Below, one piece after another: positions 10,201-25,200 of a stretch of 64,000 bases of DNA. Source of the DNA: Rhodopirellula sp. SM50. Lineage in GTDB: Bacteria > Planctomycetota > Planctomycetia > Pirellulales > Pirellulaceae. The translations under genes and the position numbers were made by a program. Position 1 is the stretch's first letter; the number at the start of each line of letters is the position of its first letter. The stretch spans positions 22,966-86,965 of the forward strand of contig NZ_NTFY01000074.1 of NCBI RefSeq assembly GCF_002289565.1, given 5' to 3'. A model generated the notes under the pieces. That model was not told the origin of the DNA, made no database searches, and worked only from the letters and a program-made list of their open reading frames with translations.

Positions 10201-13200
10201 AGAAGTCCAGGCATTGATCTTCAACAACCTCGGACCGGCCGGCGCCAACATCCTGAAGCTCAACCCGGTCTTTCACGACGATCCCAACCAGAACGACGCC
10301 ACCGAAGTCGCCGATCACCGCGACGTCGAAGTCACACTCTCGGACCTGAGCAGCACGCCAATTCGCGAAGCCGCCTTCGAGATCAACCTCAATCTGGCCG
10401 GCCGCGACGTGATCGATGCCGACTTTGACCTCGGGCTGGACGCCGTCGTGTTCGAGTTCGAAACCGAAGGCGGCGTGGAACTGTCGTGGGACTACGACGT
10501 TTCGCTCGGCTTTGGGATCAGTTTTGAAGACGGCTTCTTCTTTAAAGTCAACCCGAACACGACCAACGACGCCAACGGATTCCCAACCGGCGCTGGCGGT
10601 GCGGCGGAGCTGAATCTGAACGCCCAGGTGAATCTCAAGCCCGGCACGCGGCTTTCCGGCGGACTGTTTTTCTTGAACGTTGACGCGGTTTCCAATCCGA
10701 TTGAAGACTACAACGGTGACGGCGACGTCAACGACACGCTGAACGAAGCCGCCGCGGGAATTGACTACAACCGCGACGGTGACAAGAGCGATATCGTCCG
10801 GGAGTCGGACCGCAACGGCGATGGACGGTTCTCGCGCGGCACCGGTTTGGCCGGCCAAATCTTCATCGACCTCAACGACCCCGACGACAACGGAAAACTC
10901 TCACTCGGGGAGATCGGCGCCGCGGGCTTGATCAACGCCGGGATTCAAACCGAGGCCTTCGTCGACCTGTCGCTGACCGCCGATACCGATGCCGGTTCGG
11001 CGCTGCCGAAGCTGACGACCGACATGACGCTGGACTGGTCGCTCGGTTACAACACCAACCAGGGCTTTGCCGGCGGCGGACTGCCCGACGTTGCCTTCCA
11101 CGACGTCTCGCTGGACCTCGGCAGTTTCTTTGAATCGATCGCCGGTCCCGCCTTCGATTTGTTCGAAACGCACATCGAGCCCGCGCGGCCGATCATCGAT
11201 TTTCTGCGACAACCTGTGCCGGGCTTCAGCGACATCTCGGTCGAAACCGGCGGGGACCCGATCACGTTCCTGGACCTGGGCGCTTACGCCTCGGGATTGG
11301 GACCGGCACAAGTCGCCAAAGCCAAACGCGTGCTCAACACGCTCGATAGCATTCTGAACGCCGTCGACACCATCAAGGGTTTCTCGTCGGCCGATGGGTT
11401 GAACATCAACTTCGGCAGCTTCCGTCTCGGCGGCGATCTGATGGGATCGGGCAAGCCCACGATCGACACCTCCGGGTTCTCCAGCCCGTTCGGCTCGTCA
11501 TCCACACCGGGCGAGATCAGCCCCAGTGTGTTCAGCCAGATCAACCAGGGCGGCAGCTCGAGCGCCAAAGCGAATACGACATCGCAGCTAAAGAAACTGA
11601 ACCGGTCCGGCGACGGCGGCGGGTTCGGGTTGAACATTCCACTGCTTTCCAACCCGACCAACGCGTTCAAGTTGCTGACCGGCGAGACGGTCGAGTTGAT
11701 CGAGTGGGACATCCCGACGCTGGACCTGAGTTTGCCGTTTAGTGCCAGAATGGGACCGCTCGGCCCGGTACCGGTGTTTGGAAAAATCAGCGGCAGCGTC
11801 GACGCCAGGTTCGACTTCTCGATCGGATTCGACACTCGGGGAATCTCCGATACGGGATTCTTCCTGGACGGGTTGTACTTCGGTGACCTCTCGAACGTCT
11901 CGACCGGCGACGACATCAACGAAGTCGAATTCGGCATGAAGATCCGTGCCGGCATCGGCTTCGACGTGCTGCTCGCCAGCGTTTACCTGGCCGGCGGTGT
12001 CGGTGGAACGGTGGGCCTGAATTGGAATGATTTGGACGGCAACGGCAAGATCTATTTCGACGAACTGGCCGCGCTGGCCTCGCTGCAGTCACCCGACGGC
12101 ATTCCGGGGGCTTGCGTATTCGACGCGTCCGGACGCTTGAACGCCGAACTGGTGATCGAGTATTCCGCGCTGTTCATCAGCGGCGAGATCGAATTGATCG
12201 ACACCACGCTGTTTGATTTCAACTACACCTGCGGCGTCGAGATCGCGACGCTGGAGGATAGCGGGCGACTGGTGCTCAACGCCGGCCCCTTCGCGTCCAA
12301 TCGCGATGCGAGTTCCGATGGCAGCGAGGCCGAGTCGTTTGAAGTCACGGACATGGGCGGCGGCGAAATCCAGGTCGCCTACGACTTTGCGATCGATTCG
12401 GACACCACGGTGAAACTTCGCCGGCGGTTTACGGGCGTCCATTCGATCTACTTCGATGGCGGTGGCGGCAACGACTCGCTGATCGTTGATGCCAGTGTCA
12501 CCGTTCCCGTCACGCTCAACGGCGGCGCCGGCGACGACACGCTGACCGGCGGCAGCGGAAACAACACCTTCGTCGGCGGCAGTGGCAACGACACGATGCT
12601 CTCGCGCAGTGGCAACGATCGCTTCCTGTTCGAAAACGGCTGGGGCAGCGACACGTTGGTTGACGAAGGCGGCGCGGTCGACGAATTCGACTTCAGTGCC
12701 GTCACCGATGACTTGTCGGTTTCGCTCGGCAGCATCAGCGTTTCCGACGGTCGCGGCAACCAGATCGTCAGCCCCAGCGGTGGACTGGTCGAAGGCATCG
12801 AATCGATGATCGGCGGCAGCGGTAACGACACGTTGACCTTGCAGGACGCCGCCGACGCGGTTCGCGTCTGGACAATCAACGGCCCCGGACGCGGCAACAT
12901 CGACGGTGAGTTCTTCTTTGACCGCTTCGAAAACCTGAGCGGCGGCGTTCAGGAAGACCGCTTCCGGTTGCGTGGCGGCAGCCTGGACGGACAAGTCAAC
13001 GGGGCGGGCGGAAGTGATTCGCTCAACTATGCGACATCGAACGCGCCGGTGGAAATCAACTTGCAGACGTCGACGGCGCCTTTGATCGGATCCTTTGCCA
13101 ACATCGAATCACTCGTCGGTGGGAATTCGAGCGATGATCGTTTGATCGGCCCGACGGCCGGCTCGGCCTGGACGATCGACGCGACCAACGCCGGTACGAT

Positions 13201-16200
13201 CAACAGTACGCTTTCTTTCTCGCGGATCGAAAACCTGACCGGTGGCAACAACGCCGACACGTTTGCCGTTGGCGCAAACGGGCGACTGACCGGCAAGCTG
13301 ATCGGCTTCACCACGATCGGCACCAACGATGTCGACCACCTGGATCTGTCAGCGAAGACCACTCCGCTGGCCGTTTCGATCAACAAGACCAACGAAGGCA
13401 TTGTCAGTGGCGTCGTCGACTTCGAAGGCATCGAAAGCATCACCGGCGGAATGGACAACGACGAGTTTGACTTCGCGCCACTGGCCCGCCTGACGGGAAC
13501 ACTGGACGGCAGCGGTGGCGATCGCGACCACCTGGATTTCAACAGCTGGTCGTCGCCGATCAACGTGGACTTGAATCTCGCCTCGGGTGGTCCGCAAGTC
13601 GGTGGCATTCGCAACGCCGAGTTTCTGACCGGCGGTTCGGCCGGCGATACGCTCAAGGGCAACGCGTCGGCAAACCGCATCATCGGCGGCCTGGGTGGCG
13701 ACATGATTGATGGCCGTGGCGGTGACAACGTAATCGCCGGCGACAACGTCGCGATCGTCGAAGCCGGCGGCGTGGTTTCGGAAATCCGCTCGCTCGACGG
13801 TGGAACCAGTGACACGATCAGCGCCGCTGGCGGCGACAACGTGGTGCTTGCCGGCGCCGGTGGTGACAACGTTACCTTAGGAAACGGCGATAACTTCGTC
13901 GCCGGTGACCTCGCACTGGTGACGCTCTCGGGTGGCGAAGTCGTCGACTTCCGCAGCATCCTGCCGGCGGTTGGCGCGGGTGATACGATCACCGTTGGCA
14001 GCGGTCACGACATCATCATCGCCGGTGACGGCGCGGACACTGTGAATGACTCCGGTGGACGCAATGTGATCCTGGGCGATCGCGGCAATGTTGCGCTGAT
14101 CTTTGGGATTCCACTTCGCGCCACCGGAACATCGTCACCCGGCAGCGGCAACGACACGATCAACAGCGGCAACAGTTTCGACGCGATCATCGGCGGTGGC
14201 GGCGGCGACACGATCAATGCCGGCGCGGGTAACAATCACGTGTTCGGCGACGACGGCACGATTGATTTTGTCAACAGCTTGCCAAGCACTTTGATTCCAG
14301 TCGCGTCAACATTCGAAGGGAACGACTTCATCACGACGCTGGGTGGACGTGACATCATCCACACCGGCAACGGCGACAACACGGTCATTGCTGGCGACGG
14401 TAACGACGACGTGTTCGGCGGCTCCGGCATCGATATCATTCAAGGGGAAGGCGGCGATGACTTTTTGGTCGGCGGACTGGGCGATGACGACATCTTCGGT
14501 GGCGCGGGCAATGACGTGATCTTCGGTGGCGTCGCTTTGGGAACGCGTGGAAACTATGACGATCCCAGCGACTTCACGCTGCCGCCTGGTTTCGCCGATG
14601 CCCAAGCGGCGCACTTCACCAATTACACGCCGACGGTCAAGATCACGCCGCTGATCGTGATGGACCTGTCAACGGGCACGCTTGATTCGATTCCTGGAGT
14701 GATCGGTGACGGCCGCGATAATCTCGACGGCGGCGACGACAACGATGTGATTTTCGGTGGCGTTAACGTCGATATTCTGCTCGGCGGATCAGGAAGCGAT
14801 TATCTCGATGCCGGTTCCGGAGCCGACTTGTTCGTTGAAGGCGGCGCGGGAGACGACGTGGTACGCGGTGGGGCGGGCAACGATATCCTCCGCGGTGGCG
14901 ACGGCATCGATCATCTGCTCGGCGATGACGGCGACGACGAGTTGCACGGTGAAAAGGGAACGGCAACCGACGACCAGGCGGGCCAACGCTTGTTCGGCGG
15001 ACCGGGGCGTGACACGCTGTTCGCCTTCGCGCCGACGACTGACGTTGCAACCGAACGTTTGCTTGTCGGCGATCAACTGTTCGGCGGACCGGGCGGCGAC
15101 TTTCTGCACGGCAACCTGCGCATCGAAGTGCTCGACGGGGGCAGCGGCAACGACTTCATCACCGGCGACGAGTTCGCCGGACCACTCTACGCCTCTCGAA
15201 CCGATGCGGACGTCAACGGCGCCGACGACCTGCTGCTCGGTGGCGGCGGCGAAGACCAATTGTTCGGCGGTGGCGGCAACGACACGATCTGGGGTGGTCC
15301 GGGCACCGACTACATTCATGGCCAACGCGGCGCGGACACTCAGTACGGCGGCGGCGGCATCGACATCTTTGTGTTGCCGACCAACCTTGCCACGTCCGAC
15401 GGACTGGACCGAGTCAGTCCGGGGGGCGCGTTCAACTTGGACGTGATCGACGGACACTTCGGCAACTTTCCGGGCGAAGCAACGCCGGTCGATGACAACG
15501 CGACTGACATCCTGGCGATTGATGGCACGAGCGCCCCGGACACGATTCTTGTCGGTGCAAGTGGCGGCATGGCCGCCATTCGTTACGGAATTCACACCAT
15601 TCCAGTCGACCTGTTTGATGCCGATGGAACTCCGCTCGTTCAGCAATTCCGTATCGCGGGGCTGGCCGGCAACGACACCATCGGCTTCTACACCCAGTTG
15701 GCCGTTGACGCGGGTGTGTTTCCTGCGGTCGCCGGACTCGACCCGCTGGACTTGACACCGTTTGCCGATCGCAGCGATTGGGTCGGAGTCTTTGACGGCA
15801 ACAGCGGTGACGACCTGCTGATCGGCAGCGATGGCCGCGACCGCATGGACGGCGGTATCGGCAGCGACACCGCCTATGGCTTCGGCGGCGACGACCGCCT
15901 TTGGGGCGACGGTGGCGACGGTTCAACAAGCGACACGGACACGCTGTACGCAGGTCAGGGAAACGACGACCTGGTCGGTGGCCTGGGAAAGAACAACCTG
16001 TACGCATGGAGTTTTGATCCGCAACCCGCACTCGTCGCACCGGGAACTCCGGAGGCGTATCCCGATCGCGGTTTTGGAGTCTTCGTCGATGAAAACGGAA
16101 CGCTGTTCAACGACGATGGCGATTTGAACGACAATGGCGTCTTCGACGAAGACGAATCGGTCACGATCGGCCCCGTTCGCTTGGCACGCATCCAGGAAAA

Positions 16201-19200
16201 GACTGGGCTGAACCGAATCCTCGGTAGCGAGCAAGCCGACAACTTGTACGGCGGCACGACACTCGATTTTATGTACGGCAACGGCGGGGCGGACGTCCTT
16301 TACCGCGCCGATGGGACAAGGTTCGAGTCGGCCGATGATGGCGCTACCGGCGGTGGACTCGAAGGCGACGAGTGGAAACAGTACGCCCGCGACTCCGATC
16401 AGGTCTGGTACATCGGCGGCACCAACGCGGCCGATCAAATCACGGTCGACTTTGTGACCGAACCGGGCGTTGTGGCTGATCGACACCTGGTCACACGGCT
16501 GACGGAAAACAACGGCAACTTCTCCTTCGCCGCCAACGTGCGACTGGACTTTACCGCCACCGACGAGAATGACAACGAAGTCTGGCGCAGCGACGACCTG
16601 GACTTCAAGCTCGATGACTTGCAATCAGCCGGTGACGCCGCCGCGCGCGCTGATGCGCTGACAACCATCGCGACGCAACAGATCGATGAGTCCGAGTTGT
16701 TGATGGAGTTGCTTCCGCCGGAAGGCGATTTCCTGGTCATTCTGATCGATTCACTCGGGGGCAACGATTCGATCAACGTCGGTCCCACCGTCCAAAAGAC
16801 CGTCTGGATCGATGCCGGCGACGGGGACGATGTCGTCAAAATCCAGAGCGGCAATTCCATCCTGGTCGACAAGACGGAAAGCTCCGTCGGCAGCACCGAA
16901 CTGGGAAGCACCGGTGCCGCGAGTCGCAACGATGTGCCGCGCCAAGCCTTCAACCTGCTGTCACCGGTCGAGGGAAACGACACCGCGTTTGATGGCACCG
17001 AGTTGGAGTCGGGAGTGATCGAGTTCAACGACCTGTCGATCGATAGCCCTGATGACGTGGACTGGTACTCGTTCACGTTTGCCGCCGATGGCACGGCCGC
17101 CGGGTCGATCTCCACGGAAAGTGGTGGACCGATCGATAACCTGGAGTTGTCGGTCTACACCGCCGCACAGCTGGATCCGATCAGCGGGCCGCTCGAGGGC
17201 GAAACACCGATCTTGAACGTGCAATCGTCTGGCGACAGCGCAACACTGACAGGCCTGAGTGGGCTGGACGCAGGCACGACCTACTATCTGCGCATTTCAA
17301 GCGAGCAAGTTCCGACGCTTTACGATTTGCGTTTCAACTTGGACGGAATTGCGATCAACGGTAGTCAACCAAAAGTGAGTCTGTCGCTGCGGGAAGATAC
17401 GATCCGCCGCGATGTCATCATCGGTGGCGCGGGCAACGACATCCTGCAAGGTGGCGGCGGTGAAGAATGGATCTTCGGCGGTATCGGTAACGACGTGCTG
17501 ACCGGCGGTAAGGACCGGCAAGCGAGTGACCTGTTGTTCGGCGGCGACGGTGACGACACGTTTCAACTCATTTCCGACGCGCTGCCGCTGCTTGCCAATC
17601 AACCCAACACGAATTTTGATCCGGCGACGCAAACCTACTTGCCCACCTTCAGCGATCAGTTCATCGGCGGCGACGGTACCGACCGCGTGTTGTTCTTGGG
17701 CGGTGACCTTGATCGTCGCGGACTGCCTGTGCCCGATTACAGCTCGCTGCGCTACAACACCGGGCTGCACCGCTATGAATTCACTAGTCTGGTATGGGAC
17801 ATCGGGCTGCAGAGATACCGAACCACCTTCATCGACGCCAACGGAAATGATGTTCAAGACGGCGGCGAGTTTACCGTCTACGAACAAGAGTACTTGTTCT
17901 ATCAAACACGCGACGTTGAATTGACTCAGTTCGATACGCGCGCCGGCGATGATGTCGTCCACGCGGATCCGGAGTTTCAATTCCTTCCCATTGACATCAG
18001 TGGGGCGACGCCAGTTTTGGATGCAACCGCCGATGCATCCCTGTTTGAAGAATGGGGCATCGACCTGGGTGATTTCGAGCAAGGGGCTAGCGAAGCGGCA
18101 CTCACCATCAACTTGGGACCAGGTAATGATTACGCCTTTGGTACTTTGCTGGCAGATACGATCCTTGGCGGCCCCGGCAATGACTTCATCGCCGGTCAAC
18201 AAGGCAACGATCAGATCGATGGCGGATCGGGTGACGATTCCATCTTTGGTGGTACGGCGGACGACGCCACTCAAACGGGTTTCCCGCATTACCCGACACT
18301 CCCGGCTGGATTCGTTTCCGGTGTCTTTGAATCCGAATTGTTCGTGTATGGGCTGGCGACACCATCACTGCCGTTTTCATCCACCCGCGGCGGCGTGCAG
18401 TTGGAAACTCCACCAACAACCGAAACGGGATTCGAGTCGTCGTCATTTGGTCTGACGGGTGCGGACGACGGTGATGTGCTTTCAGACCTGCGGACGATCG
18501 GTGATTTCAACGGCGATTTTGAGGACGACTTCATCGTCAGCGGTCGCGAGGTCAGCTACGTCTTGTTGGGTCCGGTCGACTTAAATGACCTCTCGTCGGT
18601 CGAGAACGAAGCGAGTTTCATCATCGATCACAACGCGATCGGATCTCCCGCCGAGCGACAAGGAAACATCAACGGAGATCGCTTCGGAGACTTGACGTTT
18701 GTTCGTCGTCAGACAGATCCATCCAGTGGCGCGACGCAAACGATCGTCACCGTGGTCCTGGGTAACGAATTGCCCAAACCGGGTCTTTTGTGGCCGCGAG
18801 AGTGGAACCAGGAATTCGTCGGCGACTTCTTGAATCCAACGATCAGCCGCACGATCCAGCTAGACGAAACACAGCTCTTCGCCGGCAGCCATCCGTCCGT
18901 CCAACTGCTCGACCACGACGGTGACGACAACGACGACGTTCTTGTCTTCGCCTCGGACATCCCGCCCGGTGGCAGCAATGCCGGATACATCTTTGGTGGA
19001 GCAGAGCTGACGTCGGGCGACACTTCGGTCGCCGGGGCGGTTGCCTCGCTCGATCCGTCCGCATTGGGACTCTCCGGCGGCGGTTATTCGGCGATCGTAA
19101 TCGGTGACGTTGACGGCGATGACGTCGACGACATCACGTATGCGGACGCTGACAACGTGACCGTCAACACCACTCAGTTGGCAACGGTGTTCGGTCCTGA

Positions 19201-22200
19201 ACCATTCAAGATCGCGAGCCTCGGCGACGTCAACAACGACGGCTATGACGATGTCGCGCTCGTGCTGCCCGACGGAGTCGAAGTTCACTATGGCGGTGTC
19301 GACGTCGCCAGCTTGTTCAGTAGTGCCGGTGTCGTGATCCCGGGTTCTGGCCTTTCGCCGATTGCTGGTGATTTCAACGGTGACACGCAAGTTGATCTTG
19401 CCATGATCCAGCCGTCCAACACGGCAAGTGACAACGTCGCGGTCTTTTACTCCGCCGCAAACCTTTCCGGCAACGTTGCGATCGGAAACGCGGATGTCAC
19501 CTTGCCGTTTTCGGGACAGCTGATCCCGCCCGATGCGTTCCTCCGCTTCGACAATGATGTGTTACGGCTTCCACATTCCGTTCTCGATGGCAGGACCAAG
19601 TTGACGATCAGCCTGACCGCGCGTCCGCATTTTGCCAACGGTCACTCGGCCTACGCGCTGATCAGTGGCGCGAATGCGACCGACTCGAACGAGTTTCTGC
19701 TCGAGTTCGCCAACCCGACCACCGTGCATCTGACGGTTGACGGCAACAGTTACAGCTGGACAGTGCCCGACACAAGCGATCGCTTCCACCACTGGGCTTT
19801 GACGATCAATGATTCACCCAGCACGGTCGCGTTGTTTCTCGATGGCGTCTCGATGAACGATGCCAACATCGGCAGCGATCCCAACCGCTACGATTACACG
19901 GGCGGAGCAATCGACCTGGCGGCCAACGGGTTGGTGATCGGCCAGGAACAAGATTCCGTCGGCGGAAACTTTGACGCGAATCAATCGTTCGTCGGGGAAC
20001 TGGCCGAGTTGAGCGTGTGGAATGTTGCGCTCGATGCCGCGACGATCGCGAGCCTGGAAAGTAGCGGCGTGGTCGGCACAGAGACGACGCTCGACCACTG
20101 GTACCAATTCGCGGCGTCGACCGGTGACAACGTCTCGGACGGCAAAGGCACCGCCGACGGAACCTTGGACGACGAACCGTTGCGGCCACAGCGAGATTCG
20201 GGATTCAGTTCCATCGGCGGCGCGCTGATCGCACCGGGCATCGGCCTCAATTCGGATGACATCGACGACCTGTTGATCCCGGCTGGACTCTCGTCCAACC
20301 AGTTGGGCCAGCGTGACGCGGGAAGGGTCTACGTCGTCTACGGATCGTTGGGCGAAAGCATGCTTCCAACCGACTTCGACGTGTTGGAGAATTTTTCGGT
20401 ATCGGGCAGCGGTTCCTTCGTTGTCGATCGTGGGACAGGACGTCCGGCGCTGTTCGACGATGGCGGCAATCCGTTCAGTCTGCAAAGTCAATCCGAGAAA
20501 TGGTTCAAGTTCACGACGCTTGGTGACGGCAAGAGCGGCGATGCGATTCGTTTCGACGGACAGGTCATCGGCGATCTGCTGGATGCTCGCGGCAGGGTCC
20601 TGGCAGCGGGTCAGCAGGCGTTTGACCTCCGCGCCATTGAAGCGGGCACGTACTACTTGCGCGTGTTCAGCCAGGATCGTTCCGACGCGACGTCCAGCGG
20701 GTTCGGGCCTGCCGATGTGATCGTCGATACTTTGCTCGATGAAAACGACGGTAACACCGCCAGGACAGGGAATCTGATTGCAAGTCCGGGCGGTTCCGGA
20801 ATCAGTCTGCGTGAAGCGATTCTTGCGGCAAACAATTCGCCCGGTTCACAAACCATCCGTTTCGCGACCGGCTTGAGCGGATCGATGGAGCTCGCATCGA
20901 CGCTCGGAGAAATCACGATCTCGGACGACTTGATCATTGTCGGACCGGGAGCCGATCAGCTGACGTTGGACGCGGGAGAGGACGGATTCCGAATCTTCGA
21001 CATCAATGATGGCGTTGGTAATACGATCATCGATGTGGTGATCGACGGTGTCACACTGACCGGTGGAGACGCATCCGGCGATGGCGGTGCGATTCGCAGT
21101 GTCGAATCGCTGCAGATTTCCGGCAGCCGAGTCGTGCAGAACAGCTCGAGTCGTCATGCGGGCGGAATCTTCAACGACGGTGGAAGCCTCACGATTGTCG
21201 ACAGCACGGTCTCAGGCAACGCAGCGAACAACACCGGCGGCGGCGTCCGCAGCGAGGACGGCACATTGACGGTTTCTGGTTCAATGTTCGCGCTGAACAC
21301 ATCCGGTTTTGGCGGAGGCGGCATCTTCAGCCTTCGAAACGACCTGACGATCGACAACAGCACGTTTTCGCAGAACGAGGCTCGAACGAACGGGGGCGGA
21401 GTTTTCGTCGGACAAGGCAACAACACGAGTGAAATCTACAACTCGACGTTCACGTTGAATAAGAGCGACAGTAACGCCAACAATGTCGGACTCGGTGGCG
21501 GGATTCGGGATCACAACGGAGTCTCAATTCTGCTTCACAACACGATTGTCGCTGGCAATACCACGGGAAGCACCGGCGCATTCGATGACTTCTCGGGAAG
21601 CACCGGCGCGGCAAGTTCCTTCAACCTGATCGGATCCGATGCGGGATTGACCGGCATCACCCATGGGGCCCAGGGCAATCAAATCGGAACGGCGGCCAAT
21701 CCGATCGATGCAATTCTTGGCGATTTGGCTGGCAACGGCGGACCGACCGCCACTCATCTTCCCGCCGCTTCCAGCCCTGCGATCGACGCCGGCAGTACGT
21801 CCACGTGGGTCGACCAACGTGGGCGACCGCGTCCACTCGATGGCAACGGAGACGGCGTCGCGGCGGCTGACATCGGTGCGGTCGAAGTCGGCGACGCCTT
21901 CACCATCGAATTCGAGGCTCCGATTCGCGGTCAGTCCCATGAATCCTCGACGCTACCGGATCGTGATCGACTGACGGGCGGTCAAGGTCAAGACATTTTG
22001 GTTGGCGGTCCCGGACTGGATCTGTTGATCGGTGACAGCGGCAACGACGAATTCCGTGGCGAACCGATTGAGATTCTGGACGGATCGATCATCGAACCGC
22101 AAACCAGCCCGCTGGCCGCGGAATTATCCTACAACGACGTGCTGAATCCTCTCGACCCGATCGTCGACGAGATCTCCGACGTCGGATTGCTGGTCGCCAT

Positions 22201-25200
22201 TCATCAGCAACTCGGCCGCCCGGTGACCAATGGCGGCACGGTCGTTCACAGCGAGTTACGGGCATCCGAGTTGGCTTCGATCACCTTCCTGGACGCCTCG
22301 TACCGCGGTATCACGGATCTGGCCGGCATCGAGAATCTGGTCAATCTCCGCACGCTCGATCTGGCAGGAAACAATCTTAGCCATGAAGCGTTACAGCATC
22401 TGCGGCCGAGCGTTTCCACCGCGGCGTTGCGGAGCGGTGAGTTGATCGGATTGTCGCGACTGGAAAGTCTGGACATCAGCAACAACATCGACATCGAATA
22501 TCTCGATGCGCTCGACAACCTGGTGACACTGGAAAGCCTGAACGCGCTCGGGACCCGCGTGGACGCGTTCGCACCGAGCACAACCGATACGCTTGATCAA
22601 CTCATCCATTTGACGACGCTCACATTGCCGATCCCGTCCTTCGCAGGTTTCGATCACTTCGAAACCGCGCGGCTGGGAACCGATGCACCGTCGAGCAGTT
22701 GGACCTTTTTCGACAACGGGCAAAGCACCGTCAGCATCGTTTCCGACGGCATCAACGGCACGCAATCGCTGGAAATCCGCCCGGTTCCAACACCGATCAT
22801 CAACAGCAGCGAAGACTTTGAGTCGGCAGCATTGGGCGATACTGCGCCAGTGGATTGGGCATTCGTTTTCGAACGATTAACAAGTCCGCGTGTCATTATG
22901 GATGGGGTCGCTGCAACGCAGTCACTCCTTCTCTCGCCACCACTTCCGATGTTGCATGAGGATTTCAACTCCGCGGTGGTCGGTCCAACGGCACCGGCGG
23001 GCTGGAGTTTCTACCAAGACGCAAACACGAGTTTGGACGTCGAGGTTGTCAGCAATGCCATTTTTGATACGAACTCATTGCGACTTGCGCAGAGTTCAGT
23101 GACGCCGATTACCGAGGATTTTGAATCGACAACTCCCGGGAATGTGCCTGTTGATTGGGCCTTTACGGGGAGCGGCGCGAGAGATGTCGAGGTGGTCGAT
23201 ATCGGGACCCAGACCCACCAGCTTGAGATAGAAGCCGGTTTCCTCGGCATGGGTTTGGGGGAGGCGTCTTGGACCGTTGGTGATCTTGGCGGAATGGCTC
23301 AACCCGTTCTCCGCTTCGACCGTTCCGGTCTTATCAACGATGCCTTTTCAGGCAGCTTCACAGGCAGCGCCAATGCGGATGGAGTCGCAGTCAGCAATGA
23401 CGGCTCCACTTGGTATCCGATCTGGGATAACGCTACCAACGTCGGTTTGGAGGGAACCGGGATACCGCTCACGGGACTACCCATCGTGCCGGGCCCTGGT
23501 TTCCAAATTCGATTTCAAAACTATAGCGATTTTGGCACCGAAACAGTCAGATTCGACAACATCGAAATCTCCGACGCAGCTCCCGACGCGCTGAAGGAGG
23601 CGACATGGTCGGTCGATTTGAGTGGCATCAATCGTCCTGTGTTGAGTTGGATTCAACGCGATGACGGTTTGGACGAACTGACTCCATTTGCCAGTTCACC
23701 GTTCACGGGTCATTCCAATGCTGATGGCGTGGCCGTGAGCAACGATGGAGGAACGAATTGGTATCCGATTTGGAACGAAGCTGCACAGACGGGTACTGAT
23801 TCTGTCGAGCTCGATCTGACTACCGTCGGTCTGCCCTTTACTCCCGGTGCCTCCTTCCTCGTCAAGTTTCAGAGCTATGGAGACGATGGCAGCAGGCTCT
23901 ACGACAATATCCAAATCGTCGATATCGATCCGCTGATTGTTTCCAGCGAGGATTTCAATTCCGCGGTGGTTGGTCCGACGGCACCGGCGGGCTGGAGTTT
24001 CTACCAAGACGCAAACACGAGTTTGGACGTCGAGGTTGTCAGCAATGCCATTTTTGATACGAACTCATTGCGACTTGCGCAGAGTTCAGTGACGCCGATT
24101 ACCGAGGATTTTGAATCGACAACTCCCGGGAATGTGCCTGTTGATTGGGCCTTTACGGGGAGCGGCGCGAGAGATGTCGAGGTGGTCGATATCGGGACCC
24201 AGACCCACCAGCTTGAGATAGAAGCCGGTTTCCTCGGCATGGGTTTGGGGGAGGCGTCTTGGACCGTTGGTGATCTTGGCGGAATGGCTCAACCCGTTCT
24301 CCGCTTCGACCGTTCCGGTCTTATCAACGATGCCTTTTCAGGCAGCTTCACAGGCAGCGCCAATGCGGATGGAGTCGCAGTCAGCAATGACGGCTCCACT
24401 TGGTATCCGATCTGGGATAACGCTACCAACGTCGGTTTGGAGGGAACCGGGATACCGCTCACGGGACTACCCATCGTGCCGGGCCCTGGTTTCCAAATTC
24501 GATTTCAAAACTATAGCGATTTTGGCACCGAAACAGTCAGATTCGACAACATCGAAATCTCCGACGCAGCTCCCGACGCGCTGAAGGAGGCGACATGGTC
24601 GGTCGATTTGAGTGGCATCAATCGTCCTGTGTTGAGTTGGATTCAACGCGATGACGGTTTGGACGAACTGACTCCATTTGCCAGTTCACCGTTCACGGGT
24701 CATTCCAATGCTGATGGCGTGGCCGTGAGCAACGATGGAGGAACGAATTGGTATCCGATTTGGAACGAAGCTGCACAGACGGGTACTGATTCTGTCGAGC
24801 TCGATCTGACTACCGTCGGTCTGCCCTTTACTCCCGGTGCCTCCTTCCTCGTCAAGTTTCAGAGCTATGGAGACGATGGCAGCAGACTCTACGACAATAT
24901 CCAAATCGTCGAGCGAACCCCAACAGGTCTCTCTGAATCAACCTGGAGTGTTGATCTCAGCAAATCGAGTCATCCTGAACTCCAATTCGATTACAAGGAT
25001 ATCGGAGATCATACCAATGCTCCATTTTCCGGTTCCTTCACCGGATCGTTCAATGCCGATGGTGTCGCGGTTTCGAACGATGGGACGACGTGGTACCCGG
25101 TTTGGGATGCGGTTTCAGTCAGCGGAACGCAGACGGTCACGATTGACTTGACGACTAAAAGTCTGCCCTTCCTGCCGGGTGCGAATTTCCAGGTCCGCTT

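Noticed and set aside
12460..15380. Regularly repeated short sequences considered as a CRISPR or satellite array
   Set aside because: The repeats are RTX codons in frame with variable bases and no constant spacer length.
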